Below, piece after piece: positions 38,155-46,734 of a DNA stretch of 64,000 bases. Made by a program: the position numbers and the translations under genes. The notes beneath the pieces were generated by a model. That model was given only the letters and a program-made list of their open reading frames with translations. It did no database searches and was not told where the DNA came from. Source of the DNA: Hyphomicrobium sp. (GTDB lineage: Bacteria; Pseudomonadota; Alphaproteobacteria; Rhizobiales; Hyphomicrobiaceae); assembly GCA_016793445.1 (NCBI GenBank), contig JAEUME010000001.1, positions 310,001 through 374,000 on the forward strand, read 5' to 3'. Numbering within the stretch: the stretch's first letter is position 1; each line of letters opens with the position of its first letter.

Positions 38155-39060
38155 ATGAGCGAAGCCACGCCCATCTTGCATATGCTCGACCCGCGCAAGC
38201 ACGTGAGCCCCTTCGACGTGAACATGGCCACCGACGCTGGCTTCAAGGTCATCGTGCCCTATACGAATGTCGAGATCGCCGACGTCACCCCGCTCATTCA
38301 AGACGCCATCTTCTCGCGCCCGCCGAACTTTGGCGTGCGCACGGGCTTCTTCATGGGCGGCAAGGACGCCATTATGGCCCTCGACATGCTGGATGCGGCG
38401 AAAAAGGCGATGGTCCCGCCTTTCGAATGCTCCGTGTTCGCCGACCCCGCCGGCTCGTTCACCACGGCGGCCGCCATGGTCGCCTGCGTCGAGCGGCAGA
38501 TGAAGACCAAGCTCAACAAGAGCTGGAAGGACGTGACGGTGACCGTGTTCGGGGCCACCGGCGTCGTTGGCTTCGCCTCCTCGATCATTGCCGCCCTTGA
38601 GGGCGCGAAAGTCCGTCTGGTCGCCCACCGTGGCGTTGATCGCGTCATCAAGAGCGCTGCGGTTTCCAAGGAGCGCTTCGGGGTCGATCTGGAGCCCGTT
38701 GCCGGCGAGACGCCCGAGCAGAAGCGCGACATCATCGCCAACGCCGAAGTGATTTTCGCAGCTGCCGCCGCCGGCGTGCAGGTCGTCTCCAAAGAAGATA
38801 AGCAGATCGCCAAGAAGCTGCTCATCGTTGCCGACGTCAATGCTGTTCCGCCCCCGGGCGTCGATGGCATGGATCTGTTCATGGATGGCGCGGAGTTGCC
38901 CGGCAGCAAGGCGCTCGGCGTCGGCGCGCTGGCCATCGGCGACATCAAGTACAAGACGGAGTCCGGCCTCTTCAAGCAGATGCTCTCCTCAGACAAGCCG
39001 CTGCTGCTCGACTTCCGCCACGCCTATGCGAAGGCGAAAGAGCTGACCGGCCTCGCCTGA
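38155..39060 (+). CDS. mtdB: NAD(P)-dependent methylene-H4MPT dehydrogenase
   Basis: Oxidises methylene-H4MPT to methenyl-H4MPT in formaldehyde dissimilation. The 301-residue protein has ILHMLDPRKHVSPFDVNMATDAGF, VTVFGATGVVGFASSIIAALEGAKVRLVAHRG (Rossmann loop), and FKQMLSSDKPLLLDFRHAYAKA. GGGAG precedes the ATG. It is followed by a REP-like repeat before the next gene of the operon. Confidence 0.96.
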   Translation: MSEATPILHMLDPRKHVSPFDVNMATDAGFKVIVPYTNVEIADVTPLIQDAIFSRPPNFGVRTGFFMGGKDAIMALDMLDAAKKAMVPPFECSVFADPAGSFTTAAAMVACVERQMKTKLNKSWKDVTVTVFGATGVVGFASSIIAALEGAKVRLVAHRGVDRVIKSAAVSKERFGVDLEPVAGETPEQKRDIIANAEVIFAAAAAGVQVVSKEDKQIAKKLLIVADVNAVPPPGVDGMDLFMDGAELPGSKALGVGALAIGDIKYKTESGLFKQMLSSDKPLLLDFRHAYAKAKELTGLA

Positions 39061-39160
39061 GCGTCATGCACGATGCGCCGCTTGAGCGCGCCTGCACTTC
39101 ATTCAAACACATGGCCGGGTTTTCCCGGCCATGAACTTATTCAAGGCAATGGCGGAACTT

Positions 39161-39289
39161 TCTCCCTCTCCCCGTTGCCTGCACTTCAACGGGGAGAGGG
39201 TTGGGGTGAGGGCGGCAACAGCACGGCTTGGTGCGGCCGCCCTCACCCTGACCCTCTCCCCATGCCAGGACGGCATGGGGAGAGGGAAA
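39161..39289. repeat. REP-like inverted repeat inside the H4MPT operon
   Basis: CCTCTCCCCGTTG pairs with CAACGGGGAGAGG, and CCCTCTCCCCATGCC with GGCATGGGGAGAGGG, flanking GGTGAGGGCGGC and GCCGCCCTCACC. The right arm supplies the ribosome-binding site of the next gene. Confidence 0.75.
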
Positions 39290-39293
39290 GACC

Positions 39294-40430
39294 GTGGCTG
39301 CCGAAACAATCCTCATTGCCGCCTTTTCTGGACGCGCGCTCGCCCAGTCCGCGCGCCGCGCTGGTTTCGTGCCGCTGGTCGTCGATGCATTCGGCGATGC
39401 CGACACGCGCGAAGCCGCGCACGCCTACGCGCAAATCCTGAATGCGGTGCGCAATGGCTTTTCGGCCAAGCCGCTCTTTGCTGCTCTCGATGACCTCGCA
39501 GCCAAGGCCTCCTCGCCGCCCATCGGCATCGTGCTCGGCTCGGGCTTTGAGGATCGTCCCAAGCTCATCGACAGCCTGGACAAGCGCTATCGTCTGCTCG
39601 GCACCAGGGGCGAGACGGTCGCGGAGCTCAAAGACCCTGAGCGCTTCTTTCCGCTTCTGAAACAACTCGGCATTCCCCATCCGCCAACCTCACTGCAAGC
39701 GCCCGAAGACCCCACGGGATGGATCGCCAAGCGCACAGGCGGCGCGGGCGGCGCGCACATCCGCGATCTGGCAAGCTTGCGCAAACCGCACGCGCAACAC
39801 TACTTCCAGCGCCGTCTTGAGGGTGAGCCCATGTCGGTTCTGGCGATTGCCGCGCAGGGTGGCGTCGCCATGGAGTTGTCGCACCAATGGGTCAGCCCCA
39901 GCGCCCGCAAGCCGTTCCGCTACGGCGGGGCGGCCATAGCCGACTATGCTGAGGCGCCCCACGAGCAGCAGATGGTTACAGCGGCCGCAACGCTGATCGA
40001 GCTGCTTGATCCCGTGGGCCTCGTCTCATTCGACTTCATCGTGCATGACGGCACGGCATACCTGCTCGAAGTAAACCCTCGCCCCGGCGCGACGCTCGAC
40101 GTGTTCGACGATCTGAAGGGCAACCTCTTTCGCGCCCAAGTCGAGGCTGGGCTCGGCAACGGACTGTGGCAGGAACGCGAACTCCCCAACGTGCAATCCC
40201 GCGCTTCCGCCTTGCTCTATGCCGATCGCGGCGCTGCGATCGCCACGGATCTCGATTGGCCCGACTGGGTGTCCGACCGGCCGATGCCTGGTACCGTCAT
40301 CGCGGCCGAGCAGCCCATTGCAACCGTCCACGCCGGCGGCGCCGGCACCCGCGATGCCGAGAACCTGGTCCGCGCACGTCTTTCAACACTCGCGGACCTC
40401 GTCTACACACAGTTTCAAAACAAGACCTGA
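39294..40430 (+). CDS. ATP-grasp protein of the H4MPT cluster
   Basis: ATP-grasp-fold ligase of 378 residues, conserved in methylotroph H4MPT loci and probably used in cofactor synthesis. It begins ILIAAFSGRALAQSARRAGF and contains IAKRTGGAGGAHIRDL, YFQRRLEGEPMSVLAIAA and the metal-binding EVNPRPGATLDVFDDL. The start is GTG at 39294, with GGGGAGAGGG ending seven bases before it. That ribosome site is the right arm of the REP-like element. The substrate amino acid is not known. Confidence 0.88.
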   Translation: MAAETILIAAFSGRALAQSARRAGFVPLVVDAFGDADTREAAHAYAQILNAVRNGFSAKPLFAALDDLAAKASSPPIGIVLGSGFEDRPKLIDSLDKRYRLLGTRGETVAELKDPERFFPLLKQLGIPHPPTSLQAPEDPTGWIAKRTGGAGGAHIRDLASLRKPHAQHYFQRRLEGEPMSVLAIAAQGGVAMELSHQWVSPSARKPFRYGGAAIADYAEAPHEQQMVTAAATLIELLDPVGLVSFDFIVHDGTAYLLEVNPRPGATLDVFDDLKGNLFRAQVEAGLGNGLWQERELPNVQSRASALLYADRGAAIATDLDWPDWVSDRPMPGTVIAAEQPIATVHAGGAGTRDAENLVRARLSTLADLVYTQFQNKT

Positions 40431-40442
40431 GGAGACAAGCCC

Positions 40443-41420
40443 ATGCAGGCCACCACCGCCGGAGCGCCGGCACCCAGCGTTAACGCCCTCGCCGGCAAAA
40501 TCGTCGAGCAGATTGCAGCCGACGCGACCGCATTGCGCATTTCTGCGAGCCAGGGCAGCCTCGGCGAACGGCTGATCGACATGGGCGCTCAGTCGCTTGG
40601 ATGCCTTGAAGCCGGCCGGCGCCTTGGCGAAGTCTGCCTTGGAGGCTTGGGCACTGTGCAGTTCACGACCGCAAGTGGCGTGCCCAAGTGGCCGCTCGGC
40701 GTCGTGGTGTCCTCGACGAACCCAGTCGTCGCTTGTCTTGGCAGCCAATACGCCGGCTGGACGCTCCAAGACCAGGAGAGCGGATTCTTCGCACTCGGCT
40801 CAGGCCCCGCACGCGCGCTTTCACGCGTCGAGGAACTCTACAAGCATCTTGGCTACGCCGATAAATCGGATACGGCCATCATCGTCATCGAAGGCGATAA
40901 GCCGCCGCCGGCAGCCGTCGTGAAGAACATCGCCGACGCCTGCAAGGTGAAGCCGCAGAACCTCACGATCCTGTTTGCAACGACCTGGAGCCTCGCGGGC
41001 ACCGTGCAGATCGCCGCGCGCGTTCTGGAAGTGTCGATCCACAAGGCGCACGAATTGCACTTCGATCTCAACAATCTGCTCGACGGTGTCGGCACAACGC
41101 CGATTGCCCCGCCCGCCCCAGACTTCGTCAAAGCCATGGGCCGCACCAACGATGCGATCATCTACGGCGGCAGCATCCATCTCTTCGTCAAAGGCTCTGA
41201 CGACGAGGCCAGGCGTCTGGCCGAAGGTTTGCCGTCATCGACCTGTTCGATCTACGGCAAGCCGTTTGCGGAAATCTTTGCCGAGGTGAATCACGACTTC
41301 TACAAGGTCGACCCCATGCTGTTCTCACCGGCCAAGGTCACGGTTTCGAACGTCGACACCGGGAAATCCTTCCAGGTGGGAGATCTCGATCCGCTGATCA
41401 TCGACAGAAGCTTCGCTTAA
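40443..41420 (+). CDS. mch: Methenyl-H4MPT cyclohydrolase
   Basis: Hydrolyses methenyl-H4MPT to formyl-H4MPT. The 325-residue protein shows CLEAGRRLGEVCLGGLGTVQF, VVVSSTNPVVACLGSQYAGW, and FALGSGPARALSRVEELYKHLGY, all family signatures, with VNHDFYKVDPMLFSPAKV at the end. GGAG lies before the ATG, 12 bases after the ATP-grasp gene. It is part of the mptG-to-fae operon. Confidence 0.97.
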   Translation: MQATTAGAPAPSVNALAGKIVEQIAADATALRISASQGSLGERLIDMGAQSLGCLEAGRRLGEVCLGGLGTVQFTTASGVPKWPLGVVVSSTNPVVACLGSQYAGWTLQDQESGFFALGSGPARALSRVEELYKHLGYADKSDTAIIVIEGDKPPPAAVVKNIADACKVKPQNLTILFATTWSLAGTVQIAARVLEVSIHKAHELHFDLNNLLDGVGTTPIAPPAPDFVKAMGRTNDAIIYGGSIHLFVKGSDDEARRLAEGLPSSTCSIYGKPFAEIFAEVNHDFYKVDPMLFSPAKVTVSNVDTGKSFQVGDLDPLIIDRSFA

Positions 41421-41490
41421 TGCCAAATGCCGCTGCCGGCGTTGGACAAACACGCCATCGCAGGCAGCGGCTTTTACCCAGTTGCATCAC

Positions 41491-42471
41491 ATGACGACCG
41501 CCAAGACCACCGACGGACCTCACAAAGGCGATGGGCCGAACCGTTCAGGCGGCAATCAGCCAGACGGCGCCGCCTTGCATCTCGCCCTTCTTATCGAGGA
41601 AGGACGGGGCGAATGGCACGCACGCCGCATCGTGCGTGCGCTCCAAGCGTGCGGCGCGAAAGTCACCGTGTCGTCGCTGCCGCATTGTGCGTTCGACACC
41701 GGCCTTGAAAGCGGTATCGATATTCCGGGCTTTGCCGGCCGCCTGCCGGACGGCGTGTTCGTGCGCTCGATCTCGGCTGGCACTCTGGAACAGATCACGT
41801 TCCGTCTCGGCCTGCTGCACGCGTTGCGCGAAAGCGGCGTACGGGTGTGGAACGATGCGCGCGTCATCGAGCGGTGCGTTGATAAATCACAGACGACCTT
41901 CCTGCTGCACAGGGCCGGCATTCCTACGCCGCGCACGCGTGTGGTCGAAACCGAAGTTCATGCGCGCGAATACACCCAGGACCTCGACCGCACGCTGGTG
42001 CTGAAGCCGCTGTTCGGCAGCCAGGGCAAGGGCATCGGCTTAATCCATTCCGAGAGCGAGCTTCCTCCCGGCCCAGCGGTCGATCATATGTATTACATGC
42101 AGGACTACGTCGCGCCCAACGATGGCCTGTTTGAAGATTGGCGCGTGCTTGCAACGCGCCGCCGCATCGTTGCGGCGATGACGCGCCAGGGCACGACGTG
42201 GGTGACCAACATTCACCAGGGCGGCAAGGCGCGGGCCCTGGTGCCGGACGGGGAAATGGCCGCAATCTCAATGGCCGCCATGCGCGCCATCGACGCCGAC
42301 TATGCGGGCATTGACCTGATCCGCACGCCGTCGGGACAGCTCCAAGTACTGGAGGTGAACTCCAATCCAGCTTGGCGCGGACTCCAGACGGTCGCCGACA
42401 TCAACATCGCCGAAGCGATCGCTCATGACTTCCTCATTACGGTCAACGCGCACCGGGCAGCCGTGCGATGA
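41491..42471 (+). CDS. RimK-like ATP-grasp ligase of the H4MPT cluster
   Basis: ATP-grasp ligase of 326 residues, related to RimK and archaeal tetrahydromethanopterin:glutamate ligases. It contains VVWNDARVIE-like NDARVIERCVDKSQTTFLLHRAGIPTPRT, TLVLKPLFGSQGKGIGL, MQDYVAP, and VLEVNSNPAWRGLQ. It likely attaches an amino acid to the cofactor side chain. The start at 41491 is the second ATG of the frame. Its stop overlaps the next gene by four bases. Confidence 0.88.
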   Translation: MTTAKTTDGPHKGDGPNRSGGNQPDGAALHLALLIEEGRGEWHARRIVRALQACGAKVTVSSLPHCAFDTGLESGIDIPGFAGRLPDGVFVRSISAGTLEQITFRLGLLHALRESGVRVWNDARVIERCVDKSQTTFLLHRAGIPTPRTRVVETEVHAREYTQDLDRTLVLKPLFGSQGKGIGLIHSESELPPGPAVDHMYYMQDYVAPNDGLFEDWRVLATRRRIVAAMTRQGTTWVTNIHQGGKARALVPDGEMAAISMAAMRAIDADYAGIDLIRTPSGQLQVLEVNSNPAWRGLQTVADINIAEAIAHDFLITVNAHRAAVR

Positions 42472-43373
42472 GGAAACCCGCAACGCGTGAGGACATTCGA
42501 TCCGCATTCGCCCGCGCGTGCCGGACAGAGCTCAACGCCCTCAAACCAGGTAACGTTCATATCTATGGCGCGGGCCATGGCATGGAGGTGGCAACGTTCG
42601 AGCGGGCCGCCGATGCTGCCGCTCCGTTCATTGCGGATGCGGATCTCAGCGTCGGCCAACGCATTCTGCGCGCGACAGAGGCGAGCGTCTCGATCACCGG
42701 CGTCAACGCCAATCTCGGCATCGTGCTGCTCTCCGCGCCGCTCGCCAAGGCCGCTCAAGAAGTGACGTTCGACATGGGGCTGCGCCGCACGCTCGCAGTC
42801 CTTCTCTCCCAACTTGACGAGGACGACGCGGATGCCGCGTTCGCAGCCATCCGCCTTGCCAATCCCGCCGGCCTTGGCAAAGTCGAGAAAGGTGACGTCA
42901 GCATCAGCAATCCACGAATGACGCTGACCGAAGCCATGTATCTGGCCGCCGGCCGCGACCGTATCGCGAACGCCTACGTGACCGCATATTCCGATGTCTT
43001 CGATGTCGCCCTGCCCGCGCTTGAAGCCGCACAGGCCACCGGGGAACGGCCCGACCTTGCCGTCACCACGTTGCATATGACTCTTCTTGCAGCCTTCCCC
43101 GACAGCCATATCGCGCGCAAGTGGGGACCCGATGTCGCAGCCAGCGTGCAGGAACGCGCAAGCGATCTGGAGCACGCGTGGCGGCCTATCGTCTCAATTA
43201 AGTCCTTCAATGATCTTCTGGAATTTGATCGTCAGCTCAAAGAATTGGGGTACAATCCTGGGACTACGGCCGATTTCGTCGTGGCGACGATCCTTGCTCA
43301 AAGCCTGACGAAACATTGCTCAAAGCCGGACCAATCAGAAACAACCGTGAACACGTCACAGCGACCTACTTAA
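42468..43373 (+). CDS. CitG-like protein of the H4MPT cluster
   Basis: Protein of 301 residues related to triphosphoribosyl-dephospho-CoA synthase (CitG/MdcB family). It has ELNALKPGNVHIYGAGHGM, VQRILRATEASVSITGVNANLGIVLLSAPLAKAAQE-type sequence and DRIANAYVTAYSDVFDVALPAL. In methylotrophs such genes sit with H4MPT genes and are needed for its synthesis; the exact step, perhaps phosphoribosyl transfer, is inference. ATGA overlap shows coupling to the RimK-like gene. Confidence 0.85.
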   Translation: MRKPATREDIRSAFARACRTELNALKPGNVHIYGAGHGMEVATFERAADAAAPFIADADLSVGQRILRATEASVSITGVNANLGIVLLSAPLAKAAQEVTFDMGLRRTLAVLLSQLDEDDADAAFAAIRLANPAGLGKVEKGDVSISNPRMTLTEAMYLAAGRDRIANAYVTAYSDVFDVALPALEAAQATGERPDLAVTTLHMTLLAAFPDSHIARKWGPDVAASVQERASDLEHAWRPIVSIKSFNDLLEFDRQLKELGYNPGTTADFVVATILAQSLTKHCSKPDQSETTVNTSQRPT

Positions 43374-43377
43374 GTAC

Positions 43378-43587
43378 TTGTCGAGACAGCCGACCTAAGG
43401 CTAATAGAGGGCCGTGTCCGCAAGGCACGATCTACTGGTCCGATGGTTTCCCTCGAACGGCTTCCGCCTCTTGAGGGAACAACATGCGGGCAAGGAATCG
43501 CTAGAAAGAGCAGAACAGCGAAGTCCCGGCATTCGACGGGGGAGCGTTGGTGCTCGTATCGTAATATTCGTGGGAGGAACCCCCCTT
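43378..43587 (+). promoter_or_regulatory. Candidate fae promoter and structured leader
   Basis: TTGTCG (43378-43383) and TAATAG (43402-43407) are spaced by 18 bases, a plausible sigma-70-type promoter. The ~180-base leader contains GTTTCCCTC/GAGGGAAC (43446-43480) and ends in GGGAGGAACCCCCCTT before the fae ATG. Confidence 0.4.
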
Positions 43588-44100
43588 ATGGCCAAGATCA
43601 ACAAAGTCATGGTTGGCGAGTCGCTTGTCGGCGACGGCAATGAAGTTGCGCACATCGACCTCATCGTCGGGCCGCGCGGCTCGGCTGCTGAAGTCGCGTT
43701 CTGCAACAGCCTGACGAACAACAAGGACGGCTTCACGTCGCTCCTCGCCGTCATCGCGCCGAACCTGCCCTGCAAGCCGAACACGATCCTGTACAACAAG
43801 GTCACCATCAAGGACGCCCGTCAGGCCGTTCAGATGTTCGGACCTGCGCAGTACGGCGTTGCCAAGGCCATCCAGGACTCGGTCGCCGAGGGCGTGATCC
43901 CCGCAGCCGAGGCCGATGACGTCTACGTCTGCGTTGGCGTGTTCATCCACTGGGAAGCCTCCGACGACGCCAAGATCCAGGATTACAACTATCGCGCAAC
44001 GAAGGAAGCCCTGGCCCGCGCCGTGGCCGGCAAGCCGACGGCCGCTGAAGCCACCGCTCAGCGCAACTCGGTTTCTCACCCCTTCGGTGCGAAGACTTGA
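43588..44100 (+). CDS. fae: Formaldehyde-activating enzyme
   Basis: Condenses formaldehyde with H4MPT to methylene-H4MPT, the entry of the oxidation pathway. The 170-residue protein has [20 protein letters not shown] with the catalytic His22, [34 protein letters not shown], and [27 protein letters not shown] precedes the ATG. It closes the plus-strand operon and has its own candidate promoter, as expected for an abundant protein. Confidence 0.98.
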   Translation: MAKINKVMVGESLVGDGNEVAHIDLIVGPRGSAAEVAFCNSLTNNKDGFTSLLAVIAPNLPCKPNTILYNKVTIKDARQAVQMFGPAQYGVAKAIQDSVAEGVIPAAEADDVYVCVGVFIHWEASDDAKIQDYNYRATKEALARAVAGKPTAAEATAQRNSVSHPFGAKT

Positions 44101-44270
44101 AGCGGAAACCGTCCGCAGCAGGTCGATAACAAACACGATACCGCCCCTCCCATGAAGGGGGGTCTGCTGCAGCGATTGGGTAGATTCTTATCGGGCCGCT
44201 ATAGCGGCTGACATGGCAGGAAGACCTGCTCGACCCTGCCCAAGACACAAAACTGCTGAAACGAAATCTT

Positions 44271-44299
44271 CGGCCGGTGAACCTCTGGTTCACCGGCCG
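44271..44299. terminator. Bidirectional hairpin after fae
   Basis: GGCCGGTGAACC-TCT-GGTTCACCGGCC is a perfect 12-bp stem between the convergent fae and DUF4186 genes; AAGAT follows on the minus strand and ATCTT on the plus strand. Confidence 0.7.
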
Positions 44300-44318
44300 A
44301 TCTTATGGTGCAGGCTCA

Positions 44319-44699
44319 TCACTTGACTGCGGGGCCTGGGCCTTCTTGCGAAAGCTGCTGGCCGATCCAGCGGTCGATCGCAGCAAGAACGTGGGCAACT
44401 TCCGCCTCGCTCAAGACTTGGCCCGATCTGATGCCGTGCCATTTTTCAAGACACCCCCTGCAGCACGTCGCGGTCGCATGCTGGGCGATGAAAACGGGAT
44501 GGCCACGCATCGGTGTTTGCTTCCCGTCGTTCTTGGGATGTGCGGGCACAAGCTTCATAGTGACGAAATCCGCAGCATGGCGGTGCACCGTCTCCAATCC
44601 CTTGTCCGCGATGTAGGCGCGCTCACGCAGACCCAACCGGAACCGCTGCCGGAAGGGCGAACGCTTCAGAGCTTCAAAAACATCGTCAAGCGCCCGCAT
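44319..44699 (-). CDS. DUF4186 family protein
   Basis: A 126-residue protein that fits DUF4186: FRQRFRLGLRERAYIADKGLETVHRHAADFVTMKL, then the signature NDGKQTPMRGHPVFIAQHATATCCRGCLEKWHGI and a C-terminal helix ending WIGQQLSQEG. The CCxxC and histidines suggest metal binding. It starts 25 bases after the HisA-like gene stops on the same strand, so the two are probably co-transcribed, placing it in the H4MPT locus. Function is unknown. Confidence 0.85.
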   Translation of the reverse strand: MRALDDVFEALKRSPFRQRFRLGLRERAYIADKGLETVHRHAADFVTMKLVPAHPKNDGKQTPMRGHPVFIAQHATATCCRGCLEKWHGIRSGQVLSEAEVAHVLAAIDRWIGQQLSQEGPGPAVK

Positions 44700-44723
44700 C
44701 AGGTCGTTCTCCGGGAACAGTCC

Positions 44724-45449
44724 TCAGACCGGCGTGCGCTTACCGCGCCCTTCGAACTTGCGCAGATGGGCTGGCGTGATGCGGCCCGAATGAAGCGCGC
44801 TGGCGACCAGCACGCCGGCCGCACCAACTGCTTTCAGCGCCGCCAGATCATCCGCGTCGCGAACGCCGCCTGCCGCGTAGATCTTGCGCCGCCCGCCGCG
44901 CGCAATCGCCTCCCCCACGCGCACCAAATCAGGGCCTTCATCGCTGCCCACACGGGCGAGCGTCATGACGATCACCCGGTCAGTCCACAACGTGGAATCT
45001 TCCAAAAGTCGCCTGGGACCCATGAACTCATCGCCGTGAAAATCGAGCGACAGGATCGTCCTGTGTGGGCTTTCCGCCGCAATATCTGCAAACTCCGCGA
45101 CCCGCTCGATGCTTTCGGAGCCGATGATGAGCGTCGCGACCGGCGCGGCAAGCACGGCGCGTGCCGCCTTGGGTGACGTGACGCCCGCATCGATCCAGAT
45201 TTCCGACTGGCCCAAGGCGGCCGATAACGTGGGGACGAGATGCACGTTGCGGCCACGCCCCTCGATCCCGTCGAGATCTGCGACATATAACTTGCGAAAG
45301 GGGTAGAGCGCCATGAGCGCACCCGCGACTGCGGCAGGCTCCGAACTGGCTGTCAGCGGCGTGACAATCCGCTTGTAGCTGGCCCGGTCGCCTTTCACTC
45401 CGCGCACCACTTCCCCGCGCGCGACATCGATGACGGGTACGACTTCCAT
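44724..45449 (-). CDS. HisA/HisF-like TIM-barrel protein of H4MPT cluster
   Basis: TIM-barrel protein of 241 residues resembling HisA: VPVIDVARGEVVRGVKGDRASYK, LYVADLDGIEGRGR, and KIYAAGGVRDADDLAALKAVGAAGVLVASALHSG. Homologues of this type occur in methylotroph H4MPT clusters and in archaea. It is not the histidine-pathway HisA because no his genes adjoin and the sequence is divergent. The ATG at 45449 has GGAGG eight bases upstream. It is divergent from the hydantoinase-like gene. Confidence 0.85.
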   Translation of the reverse strand: MEVVPVIDVARGEVVRGVKGDRASYKRIVTPLTASSEPAAVAGALMALYPFRKLYVADLDGIEGRGRNVHLVPTLSAALGQSEIWIDAGVTSPKAARAVLAAPVATLIIGSESIERVAEFADIAAESPHRTILSLDFHGDEFMGPRRLLEDSTLWTDRVIVMTLARVGSDEGPDLVRVGEAIARGGRRKIYAAGGVRDADDLAALKAVGAAGVLVASALHSGRITPAHLRKFEGRGKRTPV

Positions 45450-45511
45450 AGCGATTGCCTCCTGCGGAGTCTCGTGTAACACGAACATCAGCAGGGGAGT
45501 GCATCTGGGCA

Positions 45512-46540
45512 ATGGCTATCGTTGTCGGACTGGACGTCGGCGGGGCACACATCAAGGCCGCCCGGATTGAAGGCGGCCGGCTAACGGCTGTCCGCCAGCT
45601 GGCCTGCCCGCTTTGGCTCGGCCTGGACAGGTTGGAAGCGGGTCTGCGTGAACTGCGCGCGATGACCGAGGACGCCGAACGCGTCGCCATCACCATGACG
45701 GCCGAACTGACCGAGATCTTCCCCACCCGCGAGGAAGGCGCAATGATTTTGCTGCAGCGCCTCGCGGAAGCTTTCGGCGGAGCGGCGGCCTTCTACATGG
45801 GACTTAAGGGGTTCGGCGGACTGGAAGCGGCGCTTGAGGACACGTCGAGCATTGCTTCGACAAACTTTCTCGCTACCGCCCAGGTCATTGCGGCGCGTAA
45901 ACCCGGATCGCTGCTCATCGACATGGGCTCGACAACGACCGACATCATCCCCTGCAACCGCCCGCAAGGGTTGAGTGATGCGGAGCGGCTGCAGACCGGG
46001 GAACTGGTCTACACGGGTTTGACGCGCACACCGGTTCCGTCAGTCGTCAACCGCGCGCCGCTGCTCGGCACCTGGCAGACCCTGGCGCGCGACACCTTCG
46101 CGACCATGGCCGATGTGCGCCGCGTTCTCGGCGAGTTGCCGGAAGGGGTGGACAGCCACGCAACCGCTGATGGCCGCAGCAAGTCCGTGACCGACAGCTT
46201 GCGCCGGTTCGCCCGCGGCTTTGGCCGGGACGGCGAAGAGCGGCATTTGCCCGTCTGGCAGATCGCCGCCGCCTACGTGCGCGAATGCCAGCTCCGATCC
46301 ATCTGCGATGGCGCATTCCAGGTGCTTTCCCGGCCTGGGTTGGTGATCACCGGCGTGGTGGCCGCAGGCATTGGCGCACCTGTCGGGGAGGCCGTCGCAC
46401 GCCGGCTCGGCTTTTCCGCCGTGACCTTCGGAGGCTTGATCGATGCACCCGTGGAGCTTCGCCCCTGGGCCACCCGGTGCGCACCCGCGGTTGCCGTCGC
46501 CATGGCGTTAACGAACGAGAGCCGAAAGCCTAAAGTTTGA
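45512..46540 (+). CDS. H4MPT-linked C1 pathway protein (hydantoinase-like)
   Basis: A 342-residue protein of the actin-like ATPase/hydantoinase A fold, matching the family named probable H4MPT-linked C1 transfer pathway protein (TIGR03123). It has VVGLDVGGAHIKAARIEGGRL, an ELTEIFPTREEG segment, LLIDMGSTTTDIIPC, and a C-terminal VTFGGLIDAPVELRPWATRCAPAVAVA. Probably needed for cofactor synthesis; the reaction is not established. The ATG at 45512 has GGGGAGTG some 18 bases upstream and GGGC nearer. Confidence 0.87.
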   Translation: MAIVVGLDVGGAHIKAARIEGGRLTAVRQLACPLWLGLDRLEAGLRELRAMTEDAERVAITMTAELTEIFPTREEGAMILLQRLAEAFGGAAAFYMGLKGFGGLEAALEDTSSIASTNFLATAQVIAARKPGSLLIDMGSTTTDIIPCNRPQGLSDAERLQTGELVYTGLTRTPVPSVVNRAPLLGTWQTLARDTFATMADVRRVLGELPEGVDSHATADGRSKSVTDSLRRFARGFGRDGEERHLPVWQIAAAYVRECQLRSICDGAFQVLSRPGLVITGVVAAGIGAPVGEAVARRLGFSAVTFGGLIDAPVELRPWATRCAPAVAVAMALTNESRKPKV

Positions 46541-46734
46541 AGATGCGGAACCCGGCGGGTTAGCACGTGTTAGTTTTGAGACTAGGCTGACAGCGGCGAT
46601 TGAGCGGTTCAGCATGAGCGCCAATAAGTGGCCTGCTGGCTCGATTATCCTTCCCGCGCAACATTAGGGATGAAGACCCGCAAAATTGCGCATATATTGT
46701 GTTTTTCGTCTCCCAGCGTACCAGGGGTTGCGCC

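Noticed and set aside
38298..38996. Minus-strand frame opposite mtdB
   Set aside because: Ser/Thr-rich shadow of a firm gene.
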